Shown: positions 25,721 to 33,743, numbered from the stretch's first letter. The stretch is 34,435 nucleotides of DNA from Asanoa iriomotensis (GCF_016862515.1 NZ_BONC01000076.1:1-34435), one strand, 5' to 3'. Notes: generated by a model from the sequence alone, not told the origin. Numbers and translations: made by a program.

Positions 25721-25741
25721 AAAGATCTTCCTGGTTACCCT
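25713..25741 (+). promoter_or_regulatory. Candidate leaderless promoter of the DUF2530 gene
   Basis: TTACAC (25713-25718) and TACCCT (25736-25741) are 17 bases apart, and the GTG start follows the -10 after six bases. There is no Shine-Dalgarno before the GTG, which supports a leaderless transcript. Confidence 0.45.
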
Positions 25742-25747
25742 TTTCGA

Positions 25748-26014
25748 GTGGCTGACCAGCAACAACCACGGGTGGCGCCGCTAGACCCGCCGATGGTGCC
25801 GTTCGCGCTGGGCGGGATCGTGATCTGGGCCGTCGTCGGGCTCGTGATTCTCGCCTTTTTCCGCGACGGGCGCGAAAACTGGCTATGGACCTGCCTGGCC
25901 GGCTTCCTGCTGGGTTTCCCCGGCCTCGCGGTCATGATCCGGCACGACGCGCACCGGCGCCGGCGGCTGGCCGCGGGTCAGTCGTCGACCGACTCGACCT
26001 CGCCGTCGTCGTAG
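25748..26014 (+). CDS. DUF2530-type small membrane protein
   Basis: An 88-residue protein with two membrane segments (about 17-40 and 46-64). The pattern PLDPPMVPFALGGIVIWAV then WLWTCLAGFLLGFPGLAVMIRHDAHRRRR is that of the actinobacterial DUF2530 family, recognised from memory; its function is unknown. The positive arginine cluster after the second segment puts both termini in the cytoplasm. GTG at 25748 has no Shine-Dalgarno but fits a leaderless start. The 3' end overlaps the convergent DUF3027 gene by 37 bases. Confidence 0.8.
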   Translation: MADQQQPRVAPLDPPMVPFALGGIVIWAVVGLVILAFFRDGRENWLWTCLAGFLLGFPGLAVMIRHDAHRRRRLAAGQSSTDSTSPSS

Positions 26015-26718
26015 ACCGTCGGCAGCTCCTCGGCCGGAGCGTTCTCGGCCAGTGCCTCGGAGTGCGCGCCGCAGCCGTGGTCGGAGCTGACCGCCCGGCC
26101 GTCGTCGGGCGCGAACATGTTGCCGCAGACGCCGAACGCCTGGCGTAGCGCGCCGGCCAGCGGGAGATAGAAGCCGCAGCTCACGCAGCGAGCGGCCGAG
26201 GGCGCCGCGGTGGAGATCGCCGCGTCGGGGCCGTGGTCGCCGTCGTACCAGCGCTGGGCGGTCTCCTCGCGACCCTCCTTGGACATCACCCGGGGCCGCC
26301 CGAGGCCCAGCTCCCAGGCCACCTCGTCGACCGCCGGGTCCTCGGAGAGCGTGTAGCCCGGCACGAGCCGGTCGTCGTCGGCCGGCGTCAGCAGCAGGTC
26401 GCCGACGCCCAGGTCACCGGGCTGGAGGCGGTCCTGCCAGGGCACCCAGCCGGGGGCCTGCAGCGCGTCGGGCCCGGGCAGCAGCACGGTCTCGCAGACC
26501 GTCACGTGCTTGCTGCGGGAGACCCGCGTCACTGTGACGGCCCACCGCCAACCCCGATATCCGGGCATTTCGCAGGCAAAGTAGTGGGTGACCAGTCGCT
26601 CGCCCTCGGCAACCACGTCGAGATGGGCGCCGACCTCCGCCGCGTCGACATCGGTGATCGCCGCTCGCGCGAGATCGACGGCCGCGGCGCAGACCTGGTC
26701 GAGCTTCGCGGATCGCAC
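25978..26718 (-). CDS. DUF3027 domain-containing protein
   Basis: A 246-residue soluble protein of a family confined to actinobacteria and without a known role. It has an all-helix start (RSAKLDQVCAAAVDLARAAI), a beta-rich middle (YRGWRWAVTVTRV), and a C-terminal zinc-ribbon-like part near 176-220 with CVSCGFY, FGVCGNMF and DHGCGAH supplying cysteines and a histidine. The open frame begins at 26751, but GTG at 26718 was chosen because AGGAG lies seven bases upstream and the family start is there. It is divergent from the MFS-mqnB-mqnD operon and overlaps the DUF2530 gene tail to tail. Confidence 0.85.
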   Translation of the reverse strand: MRSAKLDQVCAAAVDLARAAITDVDAAEVGAHLDVVAEGERLVTHYFACEMPGYRGWRWAVTVTRVSRSKHVTVCETVLLPGPDALQAPGWVPWQDRLQPGDLGVGDLLLTPADDDRLVPGYTLSEDPAVDEVAWELGLGRPRVMSKEGREETAQRWYDGDHGPDAAISTAAPSAARCVSCGFYLPLAGALRQAFGVCGNMFAPDDGRAVSSDHGCGAHSEALAENAPAEELPTVYDDGEVESVDD

Positions 26719-26796
26719 GGTGGCACTCCTGGTCACCCAGACATTCTTCACTACGCGTGTGGGCCGGCGACACCGGGATGGGAGAGGATGGGGCGC

Positions 26797-28440
26797 ATGC
26801 CGTTGATACGCCGCACGGGGTCGACGCTCGGCCGTGTGATCGGCACGACCGTCAAGGGCGGTCGGCTGGTGAGCCGGGGCGTCCGGCGCGGCGTCGGCAC
26901 CGCGCGGTCAAAGGGCGCTCGGGGCGAAACGGGCATGATGCGCCTGTTCGACCTGCACGCGGCATCGTGTGCGGGCGACACGCTGATCACCATCGGCCTC
27001 GCCGCCACGATCTTCTTCGACGTGCCCCTCGGCGAGGCCCGCTCCAAGGTCGCGCTCTACCTGCTCGTCACGATGATCCCGTTCGCCCTGCTGGCGCCGG
27101 TGGTCGGCCCCCTGCTCGACCACTTCCGGCACGGCCGGCGGTGGGCGCTGGCGGCGACGTTCCTGGGCCGGGCGTTCCTGGTCTGGGCGGTCTCCGACAA
27201 CACCGACTCGCTCGCGCTCTATCCGGCGGCGTTCGGGGTGCTCGCGCTCTCCCGGGCGTACGGCGTGGCCAGATCCGCGGCCGTGCCCCGGCTGTTGCCC
27301 GAGGGTCTCGGCCTGTCCCAGGCGGGTGCCCGGGCGAGCATCTACGGCACGGTCGCGGGCGCGATAGCGGCCCCGATCGGCGTGGCGGCGTTCGCCATCG
27401 GCCCCCAATGGCCGCTGCGCATCGCCGCCGTGATCTTCCTGGTCGGCATGGTGATCTCACTGCGGCTGCCCGGCCGGGCCGACTCGGACCCGCCGGAGCA
27501 GGTGCCGCGACCGATAGCGGCCATCTTCGGCGCGCTGCGCCGCAACGGCGACCGGCCGCTCTCGGGCCGGCTGGTGATCGCGACCCTGATCGGCAGCGCC
27601 ACGCTCCGCGCGTTCTACGGGTTCCTCCTGCTCTTCCTCGCGTTCGCGGTGAAGGGCGGCTACCTCCACACGTCGCTGTTCGGCCGCGACGTCAGCGACG
27701 GCTTCGCGCTCAGCGTCATGGGCGCCGCCCTCGGCGCCGGCACGTTCCTGGCCACCGCGCTCGGCACCCGCCTGCGCATCCACCGGCCGGTGGCGCTCCA
27801 GTCCAGTGGCCTGATCATCACGGCCGGCCTGGCGGTGTTGACCACAATCGGGTTCTCGCTGGCCATGGTGGCACTGCTCTGCCTGGTCACCGCCGTCATG
27901 AGCGGCATCGCCAAGCTCTCCAACGACGCGACGATCCAGGAGCGCGTGCCCGAGCGGCTGCGGGCCAGTGCCTTCGCCCACTCCGAGACCATCCTGATGC
28001 TGGCCTTCGTGGCCGGCGGCGGGCTCGGGCTGATCCCGGTCACCGGCCGGGTCGGCGTGGGCATCCTGGCCGCCCTCGCGGCGCTCGCCGCGCTGCGCTC
28101 GGTGGTGGTCGCCGGGCGGTTGCGCAAGGAGCGGCTGCACGGCCGGTTCGACGTGGGCGACACGACGGTCGAGGAGAAACTGCCCGACCCGGAGCCCCGC
28201 ACCAGGGCCTACACCGACACCAAGGTCGACACCCGGCCGCACACCGAGGCGCCCACCGCCGAGGTGCCCCGCGCCCGTTGGTGGCGCCGGTCCCGCGCCG
28301 AAGAGGCCGCGCCCGAGCCGGCCGAGAGCGGCAGCACGACCGTGGTGGCGCCACCTGGCTACCACGTCTACCGGCCCAGCAATCCGGTCGACGGGCCCGG
28401 CGAGGATCCCTGGCGCGACACCGCGGGCCCGCCGGCGTGA
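26797..28440 (+). CDS. MFS-type transporter with long basic N-terminus and soluble C-terminal tail
   Basis: A 547-residue membrane protein. Residues 1-46 are basic and amphipathic (LIRRTGSTLGRVIGTTVKGG), residues about 50-440 hold about twelve hydrophobic segments with MFS features (PVVGPLLDHFRHGRRWALAAT, ALSRAYGVARSAAVPRLLPEG), and residues about 442-547 form a charged, proline-rich cytoplasmic tail ending in a GYHVYRPSNPVDGPGEDPW-type patch. ATG at 26797 has GGAGAGG nine bases upstream, better than ATG at 26788, where the same sequence touches the start. The stop overlaps the mqnB start as GTGA, so the transporter is made with two menaquinone enzymes. Its substrate is unknown; a link to that pathway is inference. 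Confidence 0.85.
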   Translation: MPLIRRTGSTLGRVIGTTVKGGRLVSRGVRRGVGTARSKGARGETGMMRLFDLHAASCAGDTLITIGLAATIFFDVPLGEARSKVALYLLVTMIPFALLAPVVGPLLDHFRHGRRWALAATFLGRAFLVWAVSDNTDSLALYPAAFGVLALSRAYGVARSAAVPRLLPEGLGLSQAGARASIYGTVAGAIAAPIGVAAFAIGPQWPLRIAAVIFLVGMVISLRLPGRADSDPPEQVPRPIAAIFGALRRNGDRPLSGRLVIATLIGSATLRAFYGFLLLFLAFAVKGGYLHTSLFGRDVSDGFALSVMGAALGAGTFLATALGTRLRIHRPVALQSSGLIITAGLAVLTTIGFSLAMVALLCLVTAVMSGIAKLSNDATIQERVPERLRASAFAHSETILMLAFVAGGGLGLIPVTGRVGVGILAALAALAALRSVVVAGRLRKERLHGRFDVGDTTVEEKLPDPEPRTRAYTDTKVDTRPHTEAPTAEVPRARWWRRSRAEEAAPEPAESGSTTVVAPPGYHVYRPSNPVDGPGEDPWRDTAGPPA

Positions 28441-29054
28441 CCGGGCTGCTCCTCGTCACCGCCGTCGAGGCCGAGGCCGAGGCTGTCCGGGCCGGGCTCG
28501 GCGGCCGCCTGACCGTGACCGCCGTCGGCGTCGGTCCCGCCGCGGCCGCCGCCGGCACAGCCCGGCTGTTGACGCAGGCCGAGGCGGGCGGCCGCCCGTA
28601 CCAAGGCGTGATCTTCCTGGGCATCGGCGGCGGGTTCGCCGGGCGGGTCGAGATCGGCGGCACGGCGATCGCCACCCGCAGCGTCGCCGCGGACCTGGGC
28701 GCGGAGAGCCCCGACGGGTTCCTGCCGATCGACGATCTCGGGTTCGGCACGGCGGTGGCGGAGGCGGACCCGGGCCTGCTCGCGGCACTGCCCCAAGCGG
28801 TCGCCGGGACCATCCTGACCGTGAGCACCGTCACCGGCACGGCCGCGTCGACCGAGGCATTGGCCACTCGCTTCCCCGACGCGGTAGCCGAGGGGATGGA
28901 GGGCTACGGCGTCGCCTGCGCGGCCGCCGGCCTGCCGTTTGCCGAGGTCAGGACCATTTCCAACGTGATCGGCCCGCGCGACCGGTCGTCGTGGCGGATC
29001 CCCGCGGCGCTGTCCGCCCTCACCGACGTGGGGAAAACACTGGGGCTAGCGTGA
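28437..29054 (+). CDS. mqnB: Futalosine hydrolase
   Basis: A 205-residue nucleosidase that removes hypoxanthine from futalosine to give dehypoxanthine futalosine in the alternative menaquinone pathway. The fold is that of MTA/SAH nucleosidases: LLLVTAVEAEAEAV at the start, FLGIGGGFAGRVEIGG near 60-75, the Glu-bearing EGMEGYGVACAAA near 145-157, and RTISNVIGPRDRSSW, where the family has Asn after Ser instead of the Asp of adenine-specific enzymes. GTG at 28437 overlaps the transporter stop, and the gene ends in a GTGA overlap with mqnD. The order transporter-mqnB-mqnD points to one operon. Confidence 0.92.
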   Translation: MTGLLLVTAVEAEAEAVRAGLGGRLTVTAVGVGPAAAAAGTARLLTQAEAGGRPYQGVIFLGIGGGFAGRVEIGGTAIATRSVAADLGAESPDGFLPIDDLGFGTAVAEADPGLLAALPQAVAGTILTVSTVTGTAASTEALATRFPDAVAEGMEGYGVACAAAGLPFAEVRTISNVIGPRDRSSWRIPAALSALTDVGKTLGLA

Positions 29055-29893
29055 CGGGTATGGCGCTCTCCCTGGCCTTCTCGCCGTGCCCCAACGACAC
29101 CTTCGTGTTCCACGCGCTCGCACACGGCCTGGTGCCGGGCGCGCCGCCGGTCGAGGTGACCTACGCGGACGTCGACGTGACCAACACGGCCGCCGAGCAG
29201 GGCACGTTCGACCTGGTCAAGGTCAGCTACGCGGCGCTGCCGTGGCTGCTGGACGACTACGAGCTGCTGCCCTGCGGCGGCGCGCTCGGTCGCGGCTGCG
29301 GCCCGCTGGTGCTGACCCGCCAGGACGGCCCGCGCGATCTAAACGGGGCCAGAGTGGCGGTGCCCGGCGACCGCACCACGGCCTACCTGCTCTTCCGGCT
29401 CTGGGCCGAGGGGCAGCGGCCGGCGGCGATCGAGGTCGTCCCGTTCCACGAGATCATGCCGGCGGTGGCCGCGGGCCGGTACGACGCGGGCCTGGTGATC
29501 CACGAAGCCCGGTTCACCTATCCCCGGCACGGCCTGACCGCCCTGGTCGACCTCGGCGAATGGTGGGAGGGCGACACCGGGCTGCCGATCCCGCTGGGCG
29601 CGATCCTCGCCAAGCGCGACACGGTCGACCCGGCGGCGGCCACGGAATGGGTACGCGCCTCGGTGCGCCAGGCCTGGGCCGACCCGGCCGCGAGCCGCGA
29701 CTACGTGCTCGCCCACGCCCAGGAGATGGAGCAGGCCGTGGTCGACCAACACATCGCGCTCTACGTCAACGAGTTCACCGAGGACCTCGGCGCCGAGGGG
29801 CGCAAAGCCATCGACGCCCTGCTCGGCCGCGCCGCGTCGGCCGGCCTCGTCCCTCAGATCTCCAGCTCGCGCGCCACCGCGTGGAGCAGCTGA
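29051..29893 (+). CDS. mqnD: 1,4-dihydroxy-6-naphthoate synthase
   Basis: A protein of about 280 residues with a periplasmic-binding-protein-like fold that turns cyclic dehypoxanthine futalosine into 1,4-dihydroxy-6-naphthoate. Markers are LAFSPCPNDTFVFHALAHG at the start, VKVSYAALPWLL, GRGCGPLVL and the catalytic-histidine segment GLVIHEARFTY near 156-166, which fit MqnD rather than MqnA. Start is either GTG 29051, with a GTGA overlap like the gene before it, or ATG 29060 three codons on; both give the same core. The last 40 bases overlap the convergent cold-shock gene, so the C-terminal SSSRATAWSS is encoded opposite its end. Confidence 0.92.
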   Translation: MTGMALSLAFSPCPNDTFVFHALAHGLVPGAPPVEVTYADVDVTNTAAEQGTFDLVKVSYAALPWLLDDYELLPCGGALGRGCGPLVLTRQDGPRDLNGARVAVPGDRTTAYLLFRLWAEGQRPAAIEVVPFHEIMPAVAAGRYDAGLVIHEARFTYPRHGLTALVDLGEWWEGDTGLPIPLGAILAKRDTVDPAAATEWVRASVRQAWADPAASRDYVLAHAQEMEQAVVDQHIALYVNEFTEDLGAEGRKAIDALLGRAASAGLVPQISSSRATAWSS

Positions 29894-30240
29894 GCCACCT
29901 GCTGGGCCGTCTTCTTGTCAGGGAACCGGCCGCGCCGCAGGTCGGGCTGGACCCGCGCCTCGAGCACCTTGATCATGTCTTCGACCATGCTCTGCAGCTC
30001 GTCGGCCGGGCGGCGGCGCAGCTCGGCCATCGACGGCGGCGCGTCCAACAGCTTGACGCCGAGCGCCTGCGCGCCCTTGCGGCTGTCGACCACGCCGAAC
30101 TCGATCCGCTGGCCACCCTTGAGGTCGGTGACGCCGGCAGGCAGCGCGGCCTTGGGCAAGAACACGTCGCCACCCTCGTCACTGGTGACGAACCCGTATC
30201 CCTTGGTCGCGTCGAACCACTTCACTCGACCGGTCGGCAC
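29854..30240 (-). CDS. Cold-shock domain protein with C-terminal extension
   Basis: A 128-residue protein. Residues 1-66 are a cold-shock domain: GRVKWFDATKGYGFVTSDEGG with the RNP1 motif KGYGFV at 13-18, and DVFLPKAAL in place of the usual VFVHYSAI, so the RNP2 histidine is missing. Residues about 67-128 form a helical extension (MAELRRRPADELQSMVEDMIKVLEAR, KKTAQQVAQLLHAVARELEI) found in a branch of actinobacterial cold-shock proteins. The domain should bind single-stranded nucleic acid; the role of the tail is unknown. GTG at 30240 has GAGG five bases upstream. It lies 35 bases after the HAD gene and overlaps mqnD tail to tail by 40 bases. Confidence 0.9.
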   Translation of the reverse strand: MPTGRVKWFDATKGYGFVTSDEGGDVFLPKAALPAGVTDLKGGQRIEFGVVDSRKGAQALGVKLLDAPPSMAELRRRPADELQSMVEDMIKVLEARVQPDLRRGRFPDKKTAQQVAQLLHAVARELEI

Positions 30241-30275
30241 TGCAACCTCACTGAACCTCGCCGGAACTGCTGACG

Positions 30276-30896
30276 TCACAAGGCTAGCCGGACCAAGCCC
30301 GGAAGCGCCGCCGGGAATTCGCGGAGATCGCCGAGAACCAACCGGGCGCCGGCAGCACTGAGCTCTTCGGTGGAGCAGGGGCCGGTCGTCACGGCAACAC
30401 CGGGCACATCGGCGGTACGCGCGGCGACCATGTCGGCCACGTGGTCTCCGACGTAGACGGCGCAGCCGTGTGCGGTCACTGCCGTCGCCTTGCCCTCGGC
30501 GAACAGGTCGCCGGCCACCGCGTCCACCGTGACGCCGAGGTGCCGCAGGTGCAGCTCGGCCAGCCGGCCCAGCTTCGACGTGACGACCACCACACGCCAG
30601 CCCTGCGCACGCACCGCGTCGAGGGCCGCACGGGCGCCCGGCAGCAGCACGGTCGGCTCGATCGCATGCTTCTCGTAGAGCGCTCGGTAGGTCGTGACCG
30701 CCTGCTCGATCTCCTCGGGCGGGAACCAGTAGGCCAGCTCGGTGCGCAGCGGCGGGCCCAGCCGGGCGATCGCCGCCTGCTCGTCCACATAGGTGCCGGT
30801 GAGGGCGGTCAGCTCCCGAAAGGTCGCGGCAATGCCGGGACGGGTGTCGGCGAGGGTCATGTCGAAGTCGAAACCGACGGCCGGTGGGGTGATCAC
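30276..30896 (-). CDS. HAD family hydrolase, phosphoglycolate-phosphatase-like
   Basis: A 206-residue HAD phosphatase. Motif I is FDFDMTLADT with Asp10 as nucleophile and Asp12 as acid/base; motif II is VVVTSK, the motif III lysine is in EGKATAV and motif IV is YVGDHVADM. A helical cap of about 60 residues lies between motifs I and II, as in phosphoglycolate or pyrophosphate phosphatases (subfamily IA). Substrate cannot be told. GTG at 30896 has a weak Shine-Dalgarno. It is divergent from the large helicase-associated gene, with 65 bases between, and is followed by the cold-shock gene on the same strand. Confidence 0.88.
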   Translation of the reverse strand: MITPPAVGFDFDMTLADTRPGIAATFRELTALTGTYVDEQAAIARLGPPLRTELAYWFPPEEIEQAVTTYRALYEKHAIEPTVLLPGARAALDAVRAQGWRVVVVTSKLGRLAELHLRHLGVTVDAVAGDLFAEGKATAVTAHGCAVYVGDHVADMVAARTADVPGVAVTTGPCSTEELSAAGARLVLGDLREFPAALPGLVRLAL

Positions 30897-30961
30897 CTGC
30901 CCGATAGTCGCACACGCTCGGCGAGCTGCGGCTGGACGTATAGCGTTGGAGGGCGATGGAC

Positions 30962-33367
30962 ATGCTCGTCGACCACCTCAGGTCGCTTCCGGACGAGACG
31001 CTCGCGGCTTTGCTGCGCATGCGTCCGGATCTGGTCGTCCCGGTGCCGTCCGACCTGTCGGCGCTGGCGCTGCGCGCCCAGTCGCGGATGTCGATCGCCC
31101 GCGTGCTCGACGGTTTCGACCGATTCACCCTGGAGATCCTCGACGCGGCCCGGCTCAGCCGAGGGCAGTCCGACGGCACGACCAGCCTGGAGGCGATCCG
31201 CACCCTGGCCGGCGGCGCCGACCGGGACGCCGTCCGCGCGGCGGTCGACCGGCTGCGGGCCCGGTTCGTCCTCTACGGCCCCGAGAACGCGCTGTCCCTG
31301 GCCACCGGGGTCGACGAGGTCTCCTCGCCGTACCCGGCGGGTCTGGGTCGGCCCGCCGCGCTGCTCGACGCGAGCGCTGCGGAGCTGGTCGCGGACCCGG
31401 CCCGGCTGCGTCGCACCGTGCTCGCCGCGCCGCCGCCGGCCCGCGCTGTGCTCGACCGGCTCGCGGCCGGTCCCCCGGTCGGCACGCTGGCCGGCGGCGG
31501 CGAGGCCGGCTCCCCGGTCCGCTGGCTGGTCGACAACGCCCTGCTCGTGCCCGTGCCGACGGGCGGCTTCGAGCTGCCCCGGGAGGTCGGCCTGCTGCTG
31601 CGCCGCGACACCGGGCCGCTCGGTCAGCTGCACCCCGCCCCGCCGAAGATCGACGCGGTCGCTCGGGAGCCGAAGCTCGCCGACTCGGCGGGCGCCGGCC
31701 AGGCGATGGACGCCGTGCGGCACGCGGAGACACTGCTGCTCGCCCTGGAGGCGGAGCCGGCGACGGTGCTGCGCTCCGGCGGCCTCGGCGTCCGCGAGCT
31801 GCGCCGGCTCGCCCGCGCCGCCGGCCTCGACGACGGCACCGCGGCCACCTTGCTGGAGGCCGCGTACGCCGCCGGGCTGGCCGGCGAGGCCGACGCGCAC
31901 ACCGCGCCGGTCGGGCGGCCCGCGCCCGAGACCCAGGTGCTGCCGACCCCCCGCTTCGACGCCTGGCGGGCCTCGTCGATCGCGCGCCGCTGGACCGACC
32001 TGGCGGCCGCCTGGCTGACCATGACCCGCCAGCCCGGCCTGGTCAACCAGCGCGACGAGCGCGACCGCCCGATCACCGTGCTGGCGCCCGAGGTCGAACG
32101 CTCGGGTGCGCCCGCCGCCCGCCGCGCCGTGCTGGGCATCCTGGCCGAGCAGCCGCCCGGCAAAGCGCCCGGCCCCGACGAGCTGCTGGCCCGCCTCGAC
32201 TGGGCGGCGCCGCGGCGCACCCGTGGCCGGGAGGGCGCCTATCGCGAGGTGCTCACCGAGGCCGCGCTGCTCGGCATCACCGGTCTGGGCGCGCTGACCG
32301 CGCCGGGCCGCGCACTGCTCGCGGACGACGCCGCCGAGCTGGGGCACGAGGAGCGGGCGGCGGCAGACCCGCTCGGCATGCGCGGCTCCGAGCGCTCACC
32401 CGACGACCCGCCGACCGCCGTCGCGGTGCTCGACGCCCTGCTGCCCGCGCCCGTCGACCACTTCCTGCTCCAGGCCGACCTGAGCGTCGTGGTGCCGGGT
32501 CCGCCGGAGCCGGAGCTGGCCGCCGAGCTGGAGGTGGTCGCGGAGCCGGAGTCGGCCGGCGGTGCGAGCGTCTACCGGGTGACCCCGGAGGCGGTGCGGC
32601 ACGCCCTGGACACCGGCTACGGCGCCGACGACCTGCACAGCCTGTTCCGGCGCCGGTCCCGCACGCCGGTGCCGCAGGGTCTGACCTACCTGATCGACGA
32701 CGTGGCCCGGCGGCACGGCGGCCTGCGGGTCGGCGGAGCCGGCTCCTACCTGCGCAGCGAGGACGAGGCGCTGGTCGCGGAGGTGCTCGCCGACCGGCGG
32801 CTGGCCGGGCTCGGCCTGCGCAAGCTCGCGCCGACCGTGCTGGTCACCCCGATGCCCAGCGCGCGGCTGTTGCAGGAGCTGCGCGAGGCCGGGTACGCGC
32901 CGGTGCCCGAGGACACGACCGGCGCGACCGTGCGCGCCCGGGTCAAGACCCGCCGGGCCCCGGCCCGCGGCACCGGGTTGGCCAGGCTGGGCGGCGGGGC
33001 CGGCGCCATGGACGCGATCGCCGGCGTGCAACTCACCCAGCCGCGCCTGCTCGGCATCGTCGAACAGATCCGGCGCGGCGACGTGGCGGCCCGCACGGCC
33101 CGGCGCGCACCGGCGGCGGTGCGGCCGGGCAACGGCTCGGGCCCGGTCGCGGTGCAGACGCACACCCAGGCGCTGGCGGTGCTCCAGCAGGCGATCCGCG
33201 ACAAGGTGCTGGTCTGGGTCGGCTATGTGGACGCACACGGCTCGACCACCTCACGCCTGGTCCGCCCGGTCTCGATCGGCGCGGGCTACCTGCGGGCCGA
33301 AGACGAGCGCACCGAGATGCTGCACACTTTCGCCCTGCACAGAATCAGCGCGGCCGTCCTCGATTAA
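30962..33367 (+). CDS. Helicase-associated (XPB/Ssl2-like N-terminal) domain protein with C-terminal WYL-like segment
   Basis: An 801-residue soluble protein of an actinobacterial family annotated as helicase-associated because its middle (about 500-620, with DHFLLQADLSVVVPGP, YRVTPEAVRHALDTGYGADDLHSLFRRRSRTPVPQGLTYLIDDVARRHG) resembles the part that precedes the motor in XPB/Ssl2 helicases. There is no Walker A or B, so it is not itself a helicase. The first 350 residues are winged-helix-like and alanine/leucine-rich. The last 57 residues (about 745-801, VLVWVGYVDAHGSTTSRLVRPVSIG then FALHRIS) look like a WYL ligand-binding domain. ATG 30962 was preferred to 30956 because GGAGG is nine rather than three bases upstream. 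An XPB helicase gene is often near in related genomes, from memory, but is not in this window. Confidence 0.83.
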   Translation: MLVDHLRSLPDETLAALLRMRPDLVVPVPSDLSALALRAQSRMSIARVLDGFDRFTLEILDAARLSRGQSDGTTSLEAIRTLAGGADRDAVRAAVDRLRARFVLYGPENALSLATGVDEVSSPYPAGLGRPAALLDASAAELVADPARLRRTVLAAPPPARAVLDRLAAGPPVGTLAGGGEAGSPVRWLVDNALLVPVPTGGFELPREVGLLLRRDTGPLGQLHPAPPKIDAVAREPKLADSAGAGQAMDAVRHAETLLLALEAEPATVLRSGGLGVRELRRLARAAGLDDGTAATLLEAAYAAGLAGEADAHTAPVGRPAPETQVLPTPRFDAWRASSIARRWTDLAAAWLTMTRQPGLVNQRDERDRPITVLAPEVERSGAPAARRAVLGILAEQPPGKAPGPDELLARLDWAAPRRTRGREGAYREVLTEAALLGITGLGALTAPGRALLADDAAELGHEERAAADPLGMRGSERSPDDPPTAVAVLDALLPAPVDHFLLQADLSVVVPGPPEPELAAELEVVAEPESAGGASVYRVTPEAVRHALDTGYGADDLHSLFRRRSRTPVPQGLTYLIDDVARRHGGLRVGGAGSYLRSEDEALVAEVLADRRLAGLGLRKLAPTVLVTPMPSARLLQELREAGYAPVPEDTTGATVRARVKTRRAPARGTGLARLGGGAGAMDAIAGVQLTQPRLLGIVEQIRRGDVAARTARRAPAAVRPGNGSGPVAVQTHTQALAVLQQAIRDKVLVWVGYVDAHGSTTSRLVRPVSIGAGYLRAEDERTEMLHTFALHRISAAVLD

Positions 33368-33508
33368 GGACCCAGGTTCCGGGCAGATGAACTCTGACCG
33401 AATCACTCCCCCCGGTCGCGTGGTGATGAGACGTGGCGCGAAATCCGCACCGATAACGTCCCTCGCGTTCTCGCCGCCGGGCGGCTGTCTCTCGGAAGGA
33501 ACGCGGAA

Positions 33509-33733
33509 ATGCCGATCTCTTTGAACCTCGACGCGCTGCTGGACAAGTCGTTCGAGTCGACCCCGCTGGCCGAGCTGGCCGACTCGCCGGTCTCCGCGCT
33601 GGCCGGCGTCAGCGAGGCCGACGCCGAGGCGCTCCAGAAGGCGTTCAACATCAAGACCGTCGCGGACCTGGCGGGCAATAAGTACGTCAAGGCCGCGCAG
33701 GCGATCACCGAGCTGGCCCGCGTCGCGAAGTAG
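33509..33733 (+). CDS. Small helix-hairpin-helix-type protein
   Basis: A 74-residue acidic protein. The C-terminal two-thirds, LAGVSEADAEALQKAFNIKTVADLAGNKYVKAAQAI, has the L-x-G-V-x4-A-x2-L-x7-T-x3-L-A pattern of helix-hairpin-helix or related helical repeats seen in DNA-binding and RNA-polymerase-subunit folds. The N-terminal 25 residues are a short acidic lead. No known role is claimed. ATG at 33509 has GAAGGA eight bases upstream. The 141 bases before it, after the helicase-associated gene, hold no gene and should hold its promoter, with TAACGT near 33453 as a possible -10. A perfect hairpin follows. Confidence 0.75.
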   Translation: MPISLNLDALLDKSFESTPLAELADSPVSALAGVSEADAEALQKAFNIKTVADLAGNKYVKAAQAITELARVAK

Positions 33734-33743
33734 CACCGACGTC

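Noticed and set aside
25658-25747. Purine riboswitch before the NCS2 permease
   Set aside because: No three-way-junction core or conserved loop sequences; the palindromes look like protein sites instead.
30271-30278. TGACGTCA palindrome near the cold-shock gene as an operator
   Set aside because: Only eight bases, overlaps the HAD stop codon, and such short palindromes are expected by chance.
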